Assembly (NCBI GenBank): GCA_046290675.1
Contig: JBKAHA010000005.1
Location: 1 to 64,000, forward strand
Length of the DNA: 64,000 nt
Source: Aureliella sp046290675
GTDB lineage: Bacteria > Planctomycetota > Planctomycetia > Pirellulales > Pirellulaceae
Reading direction: 5' to 3'
Made by a program: the position numbers and the translations under genes. The notes beneath the pieces are model-generated. The model saw only the letters and a program-made list of their open reading frames with translations, was not told where the DNA came from and searched no databases. This document shows positions 26,530-36,100 of this stretch, in pieces (the stretch's first letter is position 1; each line of letters begins with the position of its first letter).

Positions 26530-28049
26530 GCGGCTTTCCTTTCGCTCGATGGAGCCTTCGGAGAGCCTTGCTCACCTGCCTCTCCAGTGGTGCCCAGTGA
26601 TTCAGGCGTTTTACTGGACGATTCAAAATCCTCGGGTGAAGGCCGATTCTTGTTGCGGGGCCGGATGGGAGCTCCCCTTAGTATTCCTGAGCGTTCTAGA
26701 CTGGTGCCTAGGTAGGCGATGGCCTCACCGAGAGTCTGAGTGGCGTTCTCGATGCGTTCGGCGTTTTCTAAGTGGTCGACTCGATCTGCTATGGTCTCCT
26801 CGAGACGCTTTAGATCGGTTGTGCTTTCTAAGAGTCGTTCGGTCTGAGAGAGCACAGAGCAAAGTGTCTCGCCGTGTTCAGCCAATTCCTTTTGCTGGTT
26901 CTGAAGCGTTCGGGCTTGTTCGCTGAGAGTCGTCTGCCACTGTTGCCAGCGAGTATCGAGATGCGAATGCGACTCGTCCTGCAACTGTTTGAGTGTCTTG
27001 GCGTGATCGGTAAGGGCTGTCCCTATTGTGTGCCCGACCGAAGTTTCGATTGCATCGGCCGCCTTGTTGGTCCAGTCTGCCCACTGTTTCTGGGATTCGG
27101 TCATCGAGGTTTGCCACAGCGCGACTTGCTGTTCCACAAGTTTGGAGATGGTGCCGACAAGTGATTCGGTCATGTCGCGAACGGGGGCAAGTAATGTTGC
27201 TTGGGCGTCGTAAGGATCGACGCCTAAGAAAGAGACGAGCTCCCGTTTCTGAACTTCGTTGATCTGTTCAACGACCCGCAGTTCAAGCCGGCTTACACCG
27301 AACTGCAAGAACATCAGTGCGACGGTTAAAATCAGGGCAATCGCAGTGGTATCGAAGGCAACGTAAAGCCCCGCCGTTAGCTCATTCATGGCGGCTTGTT
27401 GTTGCGTTGCTAAGAGTTCGGTATCCAACTGCCCGAGCGTCTGGGAGATGCCGAGTACGGTTCCGAGGAACCCGAGCATGGGCATCGCCCAGTTGATGAT
27501 TCTGAGCAATCCGTAGCTATCGTGCTGACGATCGGACTCTGCGAGAGCGAGTGCGTCGAGATCCGATTCCAATTGATGTCGCTTACCACGACTGATCTGC
27601 AGTTCGAGCAGCGCGTCTAACCTGGTTCCGAACCAACTGTCACGAACGGCGGCCGCCAGTGAATTCCAGTTCGCCTCAAGCCAACGCGAACGTTGGCTAT
27701 GTTCGACTTGGCTACCCTCTTTCAGGATTTGCCGCAGGGCGTGTGCGGCTTTGGGAAGGATGTTGGACTGGCTTACGGAGAAGTACCATTTGCTGATCAA
27801 GGTGGCTAAGCCTGTAAAAAACAGGCACACGCAGGCAATCGCAACCGGGTGACTTGTGCAGTAACGCCGCAGGACCGGATGGTCCAATGGGCCGAGTGCG
27901 ATCAACCCGAAGAAGGCGATGGAGCAGATGCCACCGACGAACATCACCTGAGGCAAGGATTGGGTGAAGCTCTCGCGTTTGGCGGATCCCTTAGCGGATT
28001 TTTTACCGCTTCTGTTCGCGTTTCGCTTGGTCGCTTCAATTTGGGTCAC
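26526..28049 (-). CDS. MotA/TolQ/ExbB-family proton-channel protein with long coiled-coil tail
   Basis: The protein of about 507 residues has a Lys/Arg-rich start, two membrane helices near residues 35-95 and the ExbB/TolQ core later: WAMPMLGFLGTVLGISQTLGQL and ELTAGLYVAFDTTAIALILTVALMFLQF, the two conserved pore helices. A C-terminal tail of about 230 residues is predicted coiled coil (TRWQQWQTTLSEQARTLQ and similar). In the family this subunit forms an ion channel with an ExbD/MotB partner and turns an ion gradient into mechanical work. The GTG start at 28049 is chosen because GGAAG lies 7 bases before it; the open frame continues to 28166. It is first in a three-gene operon with 4-base overlaps. 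Confidence 0.85.
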   Translation of the reverse strand: MTQIEATKRNANRSGKKSAKGSAKRESFTQSLPQVMFVGGICSIAFFGLIALGPLDHPVLRRYCTSHPVAIACVCLFFTGLATLISKWYFSVSQSNILPKAAHALRQILKEGSQVEHSQRSRWLEANWNSLAAAVRDSWFGTRLDALLELQISRGKRHQLESDLDALALAESDRQHDSYGLLRIINWAMPMLGFLGTVLGISQTLGQLDTELLATQQQAAMNELTAGLYVAFDTTAIALILTVALMFLQFGVSRLELRVVEQINEVQKRELVSFLGVDPYDAQATLLAPVRDMTESLVGTISKLVEQQVALWQTSMTESQKQWADWTNKAADAIETSVGHTIGTALTDHAKTLKQLQDESHSHLDTRWQQWQTTLSEQARTLQNQQKELAEHGETLCSVLSQTERLLESTTDLKRLEETIADRVDHLENAERIENATQTLGEAIAYLGTSLERSGILRGAPIRPRNKNRPSPEDFESSSKTPESLGTTGEAGEQGSPKAPSSERKAA

Positions 28050-28334
28050 AGGGTAACTTCCTTGTGATAACGAAGGCTGCCGGTCAAGGCACGCGGTTTC
28101 ATGAGACTGTTGCTTCCATACGCTCGCGATGAGCGACACAGCTGCGGCAGATGGGCCACAGCGCAACCAGCGCAGTCGCGGCGGATTGTGAAGAAGTCAC
28201 CGTATGACGTCTATAGAGTTTTGTGGCTCTTGCTAGCGGTATGTTCATTCTGTGTCACAACGGCCTTGCGTGTGTAAGTGGGGTGACCTAATTAGCTAAA
28301 GGAAGCGCAGTAATCATCATTGAGGAGTAAAGTC

Positions 28335-28688
28335 ATGGCGAAGGAACGGACGCGTATGGGCAGCCTAAATCACGCATGGGTTGCAATTGCCGTTGTAGCG
28401 ATTGTTGCGTGGGCAGTGGTTCCGTTTCCACGCGAGGCTCGGAGCCAGCCGTCCCAAATGGGAGCGGGTAATAAGGCGATGGAAGTGGTTTCGACGATGT
28501 TGCCCAGTGGTGAGCAGCAAATTGTCGTTATCGATACCGAGAGCAAAGTGATGGCTGTTTACCATGTCGAGCCGTCTCAGGGCAAAGTCCAGCTCAGGAG
28601 CGTGAGACAGCTAGCCTGGGATCTTCAGATGGAGCAATTCAATGGACTTTCGCCGCTGCCGAGTGAACTGAGGCTGATGCGAAAATAG
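28335..28688 (+). CDS. Small exported protein of unknown function
   Basis: The 117-residue protein has an N-terminal hydrophobic segment (about 16-32, VAIAVVAIVAWAVV) after a basic start, and is either secreted or anchored. The remaining ~80 residues include an IVVIDTESKVMAVYHVEPSQGKVQL beta-hairpin-like part. No family was recognised. The ATG at 28335 is chosen because GAGGAG lies 7 bases upstream. It is divergent from the ExbB-like operon, with about 285 bases between the starts that should hold both promoters. Confidence 0.7.
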   Translation: MAKERTRMGSLNHAWVAIAVVAIVAWAVVPFPREARSQPSQMGAGNKAMEVVSTMLPSGEQQIVVIDTESKVMAVYHVEPSQGKVQLRSVRQLAWDLQMEQFNGLSPLPSELRLMRK

Positions 28689-29233
28689 TGATGGTAAGCT
28701 CATAGCTAAACAGTTTTTTACCCCCAAAATGACTGGTGTTGGAGCAGCGAGCGCCCCAGTTTGCATCGCGGACGGGTGCCGCCAAGGTACGGATTTTTGG
28801 GTCGTGAGGACTGACGGGGAGAGACCAGCCGTTGGGTGGCATCCTCCACCGTAAGGGTATCCGAAATGCCAGAATTCACACGGCAACCGAATCCGATTCT
28901 CGTTGAGTTTGGGTTTAGTTTGGTTAGGATAGGAAAGATTCCATGAACACACGGGGGAGGTGTTTACTGATAACAGGCCTCCATTCCCAGTTCCATGGAG
29001 CCAGATCTGGAGTTCTTTGCGGCTTGAAATGGTCCTAGGACAGGCGAGTTGGTTCAGCGCAAATCGCTTTTCGGATCTGGCTAATCACCTTTCGGATTTC
29101 ACTAATCGCTTTTCGAAGTTCGCTAATCGCCTTTTCGGATTTCGCTACTCGGAAGTCACCGCCATGCTTTGGGGTCACAGTCAAGTGATTTTCCGGCAGC
29201 GGATGGTGAATGCATCGCAGGAGCTCATCGTAG
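28689..29233. other. Intergenic region with tandem 21-bp repeats
   Basis: A 545-base stretch with no supported gene. It contains the four-unit repeat at 29062-29146. Open frames cross the repeat on both strands but have no ribosome site or domain beyond the repeat itself. Confidence 0.55.
29062..29146. repeat. Four tandem imperfect 21-bp repeats
   Basis: Units begin at 29062, 29083, 29104 and 29125 (21, 21, 21 and 22 bases), each starting AATCRCC/T and carrying TTTCGGAT or a close variant. Because 21 is a multiple of three, translation gives heptads on both strands, for example KAISEIR on the minus strand and NRFSDLA on the plus strand. The array lies 88 bases before the start of the HTH/acidic-repeat gene. 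Confidence 0.85.
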
Positions 29234-30508
29234 ATGTCTAATTTCGTATCGCTTGACGACGCCGCAAAGAAGTTGGGTGTGACCACAGACGAACTAGTCG
29301 AGATGCGGTCTCGAGGTGAAATCTTTGGCTACCGCGATGGCGGAAGCTGGAAGTTCAAGCCAGAAGAGATTGAGCGTGTTGCGGGAGAAATGGGCGGAGC
29401 TTTGGATGAAGATCCGGCCGGTTCCTCACTGATGGGTTCCGCTCTCGGAAGCGATCTTCTTTCGGGCGATGACGCAGGCTCGGACGCTTCCAGCGACGTG
29501 GCTCTGGTTCCAGAGCCAGGCGAAGGTAGCGATGTACGTTTGGTAGCCAACAAGGACGATGATTTAAAGTTAGCTGACAGCGATGACGACGATGACGAAT
29601 TGCAGCTGGCATCGGAAGATGGGTCCGACCTGACACCTGGGTCCAACGAGAGCAGCGATCTCGAGCTAATGGGAAGCGATCTCGAATTAGCCGATGGCTC
29701 AGCGCTTTCTGGTGTTGATGAAGTTGCGTTGGGATCCGATCTGCAGCTGGCTTCTGGGGATGCTTCGGGAGTGCTCAGCGGATCAGGACTTAGCCTTGGC
29801 TCGGATGCGAACCAGAGCGACTTGATTACCGGCGACAGTGACCCGGCGATTGATTCTGGGGGCCTCGGAAGTGATCTCGAATTGAGCGACGATGGCGATC
29901 TGGTACTTGGTGGCGGTAGCGACCTCGCATTGGGCAATGACAGTGGTATCAACTTGATGAGCCCTGCCGACAGCGGCATTTCGTTAGAAGATGAGCCACT
30001 TGATCTGGCTGCGAGCGGAATTTCGGGCTTGGACCTTGCGGCCGAGGGGTCCGACGTAGAAAGTCCATCCGCGGGCGGTTCAGCAGTCGATTTTCAACAA
30101 GACGAAGAGTTTCAGTTGTCCGCTTCCGGATCGCTGGACGTCGACGAAGATGACAGCGGGTCGCAGGTTATCGAGTTAGAGGACTCGTCTGAGTTTGGTG
30201 ACGGTGCGGTCGCGTTGCCAGCGTCGGGAGACGAGGGCTTTGATGCATTTTCTGATGTCGACGGCGGAGGCGGACTGGATGAAGCGGATTCGCTCGCGGC
30301 GGGTGCTCCAGCGGCGGCAATGGCTTCGCCTGAGATTCCCTACTCGATGCTCGAAGTACTCATGTTGCTTTCTATTTTGCTAGTAATGTGCCTCTCTGGG
30401 ATCCTAGTTACCGATGTAGTGCGAAACATGTGGTCATGGACTGAGCAAGACAGCGCTCTGACCAGTGGATTTACCGATATGGTGCTTAGTGCACTGAGCC
30501 TGAAGTAG
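29234..30508 (+). CDS. HTH-domain protein with acidic repeats and C-terminal membrane anchor
   Basis: The 424-residue protein starts with an excisionase/MerR-like helix-turn-helix (residues about 5-48: SLDDAAKKLGVTTDELVEMRSRGEI, then a FGYRDGGSWKFK wing). Residues about 70-350 are highly acidic and built from loose repeats such as GSDLELA, GSDLQLA and ADSGISLED. One membrane helix lies near the C-terminus (about 372-393, MLEVLMLLSILLVMCLSGILV). A DNA-binding fold tethered to the membrane through an acidic spacer is implied; whether the HTH binds DNA is not known. A strong terminator follows the stop. Confidence 0.8.
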   Translation: MSNFVSLDDAAKKLGVTTDELVEMRSRGEIFGYRDGGSWKFKPEEIERVAGEMGGALDEDPAGSSLMGSALGSDLLSGDDAGSDASSDVALVPEPGEGSDVRLVANKDDDLKLADSDDDDDELQLASEDGSDLTPGSNESSDLELMGSDLELADGSALSGVDEVALGSDLQLASGDASGVLSGSGLSLGSDANQSDLITGDSDPAIDSGGLGSDLELSDDGDLVLGGGSDLALGNDSGINLMSPADSGISLEDEPLDLAASGISGLDLAAEGSDVESPSAGGSAVDFQQDEEFQLSASGSLDVDEDDSGSQVIELEDSSEFGDGAVALPASGDEGFDAFSDVDGGGGLDEADSLAAGAPAAAMASPEIPYSMLEVLMLLSILLVMCLSGILVTDVVRNMWSWTEQDSALTSGFTDMVLSALSLK

Positions 30509-30535
30509 AGTTCACGCACCAAATTAGAGACATGG

Positions 30536-30565
30536 AAGCCGCCAAGGCAATTGGCGGCTTTTTTT
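30536..30565 (+). terminator. Strong terminator after the HTH/acidic-repeat gene
   Basis: AAGCCGCCAA (30536-30545) pairs perfectly with TTGGCGGCTT (30551-30560) around a 5-base loop, followed by T residues to 30565. Confidence 0.88.
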
Positions 30566-30752
30566 CCGCGCCGCCAGCTGGCTTCTGCGAATTGTTAGCA
30601 TTGGATTGGGTTGGCGCGGGTTTCGGTCTACCGTGCAAAGGCATGACTTGATAGCGTTCCGTCAAAGGCAATTCCGCTCACGGCAGACCGGAAATCCAGG
30701 ACGAGCGGAATAAGGCCATTTATTGACGACCCAGGAATGGAGGCCTGGCACC

Positions 30753-31217
30753 GTGCACCAAGCAACTTCGACTCAATCCTTCGTGAGCTCGGCGAACCGC
30801 AGTTGGAAGATGCCCGGACTCGGGTGCTGCTTTTTGTTCACGCTCCTACCTGCGACGCTTGGCTGCAGTACGTTTGGTTTGGGAAATGGACGTCTTGTCA
30901 AAGAGCTTCAAAGCGAAAACGAGCGATTACTTGGGGAATTTCGAGCAGAGCGAAATCGTCGAGAGAGTACCGAGAAGAGTCTTCGAGTGATGGAACGAAG
31001 GCTGGCAGAAAGCGAGAAGCTTCTAGCTCGACAATTTGGGGCCGGGCAGGGCCGCTTGTCTCAGGTTTCGACCTTGCGGGCGCAGTCGCCATACGCCCCT
31101 CCTCAGTCTGCCCTGCCACCGATTACTTCGGATTTCGAGGGTAGCAGTGCCGCTCAGTCCTACGGCACGACAGGCACGAACGGGCTGCGCTGGCGTCGCA
31201 GATCAGGCGGACAGTGA
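30753..31217 (+). CDS. Small coiled-coil lipoprotein, unknown function
   Basis: The protein of about 154 residues has a hydrophobic segment ending in the lipobox LLPATLGC near residue 38, so it is probably lipidated. A strongly charged helix (about 50-95, LVKELQSENERLLGEF and ESTEKSLRVMERRLAESEKLL) should form a coiled coil. The tail is Pro/Ser/Gly-rich and disordered. The GTG at 30753 has GGAGG 9 bases upstream and is preferred over the TTG at 30723. An ATG at 30810 would remove the charged N-region of the signal. No family was recognised. Confidence 0.6.
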   Translation: MHQATSTQSFVSSANRSWKMPGLGCCFLFTLLPATLGCSTFGLGNGRLVKELQSENERLLGEFRAERNRRESTEKSLRVMERRLAESEKLLARQFGAGQGRLSQVSTLRAQSPYAPPQSALPPITSDFEGSSAAQSYGTTGTNGLRWRRRSGGQ

Positions 31218-31850
31218 CGCATTGCTGTTGCCACACGGGGATATCGCGAAGCAGCTCCTAAGCGGAACATCTTTCTGGAGAGTATCTGCGTCAAATTGTC
31301 CGATCTTCCGGACCAGGCTCAGATTCAGGCAGGATGGGTACAGTCGACTCGGCAGATCGCTGGTAAAATAGAGCGTCTTCCAGATGTCACAGCGTTCCGC
31401 ACAGTCTGGGCCGTCCAAGAAGCTGCGCCGAAGAGATGCTTTGTTAGGCCTTTTGCGGTCTTGATTGGACGCCCAGCCGCCTACCTGCTCCGCACCGTGA
31501 ACTAGTAGTTCCGTTTACGGCGAGTCTTGCCTGCTGCCGGATTTGCCGTCCTCACCCGGCTACGGCTAACCTAAAATGGACCTCGATACGGTCTAGTTAA
31601 GTCGTCGCCTTGTTCAGACCCTGCGCGTTAATGTTTGGAAAGCCTTAACGGGATGAGCTCGGGCTGACGTGAATTCGAGCGTTAGTTTTGCAAAATTGCA
31701 TGTGATCCCAAGTACGTACAGGCAACGTAATTAACCGCAGTATCAAGCATTGCAGATCGCCCAGGAGGCGATGCGGCAAGCTGAGCGGACATAAACCTGG
31801 CACAGCCGGATCCATTTCACTAGCCAACAAAATCAATTGAGAAGTCAAGC
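31218..31850. other. Intergenic region, no gene recognised
   Basis: About 630 bases. Short open frames exist, but none has a ribosome site, domain or reasonable composition. No RNA gene fold, terminator or repeat was recognised apart from a small TGCAA-AA-TTGCA inverted repeat near 31690. Confidence 0.5.
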
Positions 31851-32984
31851 ATGGATTCGAACCGAGTGACTAATCGACTTTCGGAATGGATTGGTGGTTT
31901 GGCCAGTCTCGCCGTCGCGATGCTGTTGCTGACGGGGTGCGCTGGGGAAGAGGGAATTCGTACCTACCGAGTAGCGAAGTCTGAGAATCAACCTGCATTT
32001 ACACCTCCGTTCGCAGGGGCGGCATCTCCTTCGGAAGATGCTCGTGAGATTCAGATGCTGGGGGCGATCATTCCCAAAGGCAGGTCGTACTGGGTGTTCA
32101 AGCTGGCGGACTCTCCTGACGTCGTTTCAGCTCACCGCGATGAGTTTCGCGAAATGATTGCCTCGCTGACCTTCGATAAAGCCGATCCTCAATGGGATCT
32201 CGCTGAGGGGTGGAAAGAAAACAAGGCGCTCGGTGGTATGACCTATGCCGAACTGTTGAAGGAGTCCGAGGGGTTGCGAGCCACAGTGACTCAATTGCCG
32301 CTGTTGAGCGATTGGCAGAAAACGGTGAAGGACAACATCAATCGTTGGCGCGGCCAACTAGCCTTAGAGCCCTCGAGAGATTGGGATTCGCTGGAGCAGG
32401 ATCTCGAAGAGGTTGAAGGCCTAAATGAGGGTGATTCGAAGGCTTACTTTGTCAGCTTGGTTGGTAAGGGAACCGGGACGATGGGAGGCGGACCGTTTCA
32501 AGGTTCGTCGCCGCCGTCGGTACCAAGGAGTGAACCAACGTTAGAGCAAACGGTTAACCCTTCGGCCTCTAGATTCGAATACAAACTGCCAGATGGTTGG
32601 GTGGCGAAAGAGGTGCCCCCTGGCGGGATGCGTAAAGCTGCGTTCGAAGTGCCCGGTGACTCCGGGAGTGCAGAAGTTACGATCGTGTCTGCCGGCGGTG
32701 AAATTCGTGGCAATGTTGGGATGTGGTTTGGACAAGTCAAAGTCGAATCGACAGATGAAGCTTTTGAAAAAGTGCTTGATTCGGCCGAACCACGGAAAAT
32801 CAACGAGTTGGAAGCTAAGTTGTACACCGTAGAAGGCACAGGTGATGCGGCCCAGGCGATCTTGGTTGCTGAGGTGCCCTGGTCAGAACGAGAGCAACTG
32901 TTCATCAAGATGAAGGGCGACGCGGTAATCGTGCAGCAAAGTCGATCTGCGTTTGATGCCTTTTTGAAGTCGCTTCGCTGGTAA
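31851..32984 (+). CDS. Lipoprotein of unknown function upstream of cytochrome c synthase
   Basis: The 377-residue protein has a signal sequence with lipobox LLLTGC (cysteine at residue 30). It seems to hold two related domains of about 120 residues, each with an FKL/YKLPDGW-type start: IIPKGRSYWVFKLADSPDVV in the first and SRFEYKLPDGWVAKEVPP in the second, separated by a Gly/Pro-rich linker (about 205-235). A PsbP/Mog1-like fold is a possibility, not a recognition. It lies 170 bases before the ResB-CcsA gene in the same direction, so a role near haem or cytochrome c assembly is a weak inference. Confidence 0.7.
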   Translation: MDSNRVTNRLSEWIGGLASLAVAMLLLTGCAGEEGIRTYRVAKSENQPAFTPPFAGAASPSEDAREIQMLGAIIPKGRSYWVFKLADSPDVVSAHRDEFREMIASLTFDKADPQWDLAEGWKENKALGGMTYAELLKESEGLRATVTQLPLLSDWQKTVKDNINRWRGQLALEPSRDWDSLEQDLEEVEGLNEGDSKAYFVSLVGKGTGTMGGGPFQGSSPPSVPRSEPTLEQTVNPSASRFEYKLPDGWVAKEVPPGGMRKAAFEVPGDSGSAEVTIVSAGGEIRGNVGMWFGQVKVESTDEAFEKVLDSAEPRKINELEAKLYTVEGTGDAAQAILVAEVPWSEREQLFIKMKGDAVIVQQSRSAFDAFLKSLRW

Positions 32985-33155
32985 TGGGCTTTGGCCCCTT
33001 CTGGTTGCCGCTGGCGAGGCCGGCTAGTCGTTGAATGAGAATGGACGATTCCACTTTGGCTGGCTAACTTTCCGGGGCTAGCCGAAGACCAAAAAGTTAA
33101 TTCGAAGAATCATGTTGATCGTCGGACGAGGCGGTCACTTTGAGAGGATGATCTC

Positions 33156-36100
33156 ATGTCGACAGCTCCAATGAATACTCCAGCGATAGCTGCCGAGCGA
33201 ACTGGCGACTCGTCATTGCCCTTCGCCATTCTTAAAAGCTTGGGGTCGCTAAAGATAACAGTCACGATGTTCGCCCTAGGCATCTTTATCGTGCTCTTCG
33301 GGACGCTGGCCCAAGATGAGCTTGATCTGACTGCAGTGAAGCGTGAGTACTTCACTTGCTGGATCGCTCGTGTTCCGTTGGACGTGATGTTCCCGGTAAC
33401 CTTACTGCCTCATGATGCACCATTCTTTGGCGGGCTGGGCTTCTATTTTCCTGGCGGCGCGACCATTGGCTTGATCCTGCTTGTGAATCTCATTGCCGCC
33501 AAAGTGACACGATTCAAGATTCAGGCCAAAGGCACAAGGTTTATTGGTGGCTTGTTGCTTTCCCTCTTCGGTGCCGCGCTGGTGGTGGCGGTGATCATTG
33601 GTGGGCACGCTGCGAACGGACTTCAGGGTAGACCGCCGATTGCCTACGACACGCTGTGGGGAATGCTCAAAGGAGGATGTGTGGCAATCACGTTGGTCGG
33701 CATTGGCTATACGATCATGGGGGCCATGCCCAAGTTGGCGCGCGTCTTTAGCGGCATTGCGTCGGCTGTTTTTCTTGCTCTTACGCTGATGGTCTTGCAG
33801 GGTGGCGAGGCAGTGAGGCTGGATGATCCTGGGTTACGCATTGTATGGCAGCTGCTTCAAGCGTCGATTGCATCCTGCGTGTTGCTGGCGGGACTGCTGC
33901 TGCTCTTCAAGCAGCGTGGCGGAAACATGCTGATTCACATTGGTGTTGGCTTGTTGATGGTGGGACAGTTCGTTTTTGGCGATCGGCAGATCGAACAACG
34001 CGTCGCTTTGGCCGAAGGCACAACAACGAACCTAGCTATTATCGAAGATGAGCTTGAGCTCGCGCTCATTGATACCAGCGACAGCGAGGATGATGTGATC
34101 TATGCCATCCCCGAGTCGATGATTCGTAAGTATGCAGGCAAGGATGATGTCATTGATGAAGAATCTTTGCCGTGTAAGGTGGTGATCAAGCGTTTCATGG
34201 AGAATAGCCGTCTCGACGACGCGACCACTGAGGACAACCTCGCCACGGCAGGTCTAGGGCTTAGCAAAAAGGCCGTTGAGCTGAAGCCGGTTGGTGGTGC
34301 TGTCATGGATAGCATCAACTTTGCGTCGGCATACGTTGAGTTAGTCTCGAAGGAAAGCGGTGAATCACTCGGGACCTACCTGTTAAATCAAGAAAACAAT
34401 GACCGGAGTCAGTTGTTCTCAGGGATGCTTCCCGACATTCGCGAAGAAGCCACGATTGACGGCCGTTCTTTTGAGCTTGCGATTCGGTATCGGCAAGAAC
34501 GAAAACCGTATGACGTCACTCTAAAGGACGTTCAGCGGATCAATTACAGCGGCACTGATACGCCCCGCGACTATTCGTCAGTGATTGTGATCACCGACCG
34601 GGCGACAGGAGAAAGTCAAGAAGATAAGACATGGATGAACAACCCAACACGTTACCGCGGGGAAACGTTTTATCAGAGTCGGTACAACAAGATCCCCACC
34701 GGTCAGGGCGAGTTCATCGAGACAACGGGCTTGCAGGTGGTGGAGAACGCTGGTTGGGTCATTCCTTATGTGTGTTGCATGATGGTCTTTTGGGGGATGG
34801 CGGCGCATTTCGGCGGAACCTTCTTTCGGTTCGCAGGAAAGTACGAACGCAAAAATCCGATTAATGTCAGCAGTCTGACTCAAAACCTGGGCGGGCGTGT
34901 GGCGATTGCCTGCGGCGCATTGGCTCTTGTCGCTGTGATCAGTGTCTACTACGCAATGCCCAAGCGATATGAGGCAAACCAAGTTGATTGGAATGCGGTG
35001 AACACGTTGCCTGTGCAGCATGAGGGACGGATTAAGCCATTCGATACGGTTGCCCGCAATATTCTCCAGCGTATTGGAGAGCCCATTTTCGGTTTCACGC
35101 CAGCCATCAAGGACGCGGAGGGTGATAAGAGAGAGCCAAGTGATTGGTTGCTGAGTGTGATGGCAGGTGAGGCCTGGGTTCGCGATGTACCGGTCTTTCG
35201 CGTCTACGCGAAGGAAGCCAAGACTTTTATGGACTTGGAAACCGAACGGAAGAGTCACCGCTATTCCTACAATGAACTTGAAGAGAACATTGAAAAGCTG
35301 AGAGAGGTGATTGCTCCATTGCGTGGGCAGGACCCCGATGAGTTCTCGTTCCGCGATCAGAAGCTGGTTGCATTACACAGCAAGATTAATTTGTTCGATT
35401 TGATCTCGCTCAGCTATATGCAACCGCCGTTGCCGTCTCCCGAAGGAGTCGAAACCGAAGAGCAGCGAGAAATGTTCTTCGCTCAGATCATGCGTACGTT
35501 TGAGATGATGCAGAATCTCGAGTCCGGTGGCCCGCCATCCATGATTCCTCCAATGGGAGAGGCAAGCGAGAAAAATTTGATCGATGCCAAGTGGCAAGCC
35601 TACGGTCCAGCTAGGTTCAAACAGGTACTTGGTACTCTAATGGCGGTCGAGGGGCAGAAGGATAATGAAGCGGTTGATTCATTCGCCTCGATCATTCAAG
35701 CGGTGAATCAGCAGGATGAAGAGGATATTAATGCAGCCGTACGCAAGCACAGCCGATTGCTGGCCGGGATGCCACTTGCCTCGGTGAGCCTAGACCGCGC
35801 TCAAACAGAAAGTTGGTTGAACAAGTTTAAGCCGACAGAGCAGGGCGTCATTTTGTACTTGCTGGCCATCGTGCTTGGGTTTACCAGTTTTCTTATCCGT
35901 GTCGATTGGTTGCGAAGGGCGACGTTCTGGTTGTTGGTCGGTGTTTTCGTCATTCACACGATCGCCATTATTTCACGCATCTATGTTTCCGGTCGTGCTC
36001 CGGTGATCAACCTGTATTCGTCCGCCGTCTTCATCGGTTGGGCCTGCGTAATGGTCGGCTTAGTCATGGAGGTGCTTTACCCGAAGGGCGTTGCCAACTT

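Noticed and set aside
23504..28049. Zorya anti-phage system
   Set aside because: The channel protein has a long coiled tail like ZorA, but the partner proteins lack the OmpA-type domain of ZorB and no zorC, zorD or zorE-like gene is adjacent.
29035..29286. 83-codon minus-strand frame with heptad repeats
   Set aside because: The heptads follow from the 21-bp DNA repeat being in phase. The frame overlaps the start of the well-supported gene at 29234 and has no ribosome site.
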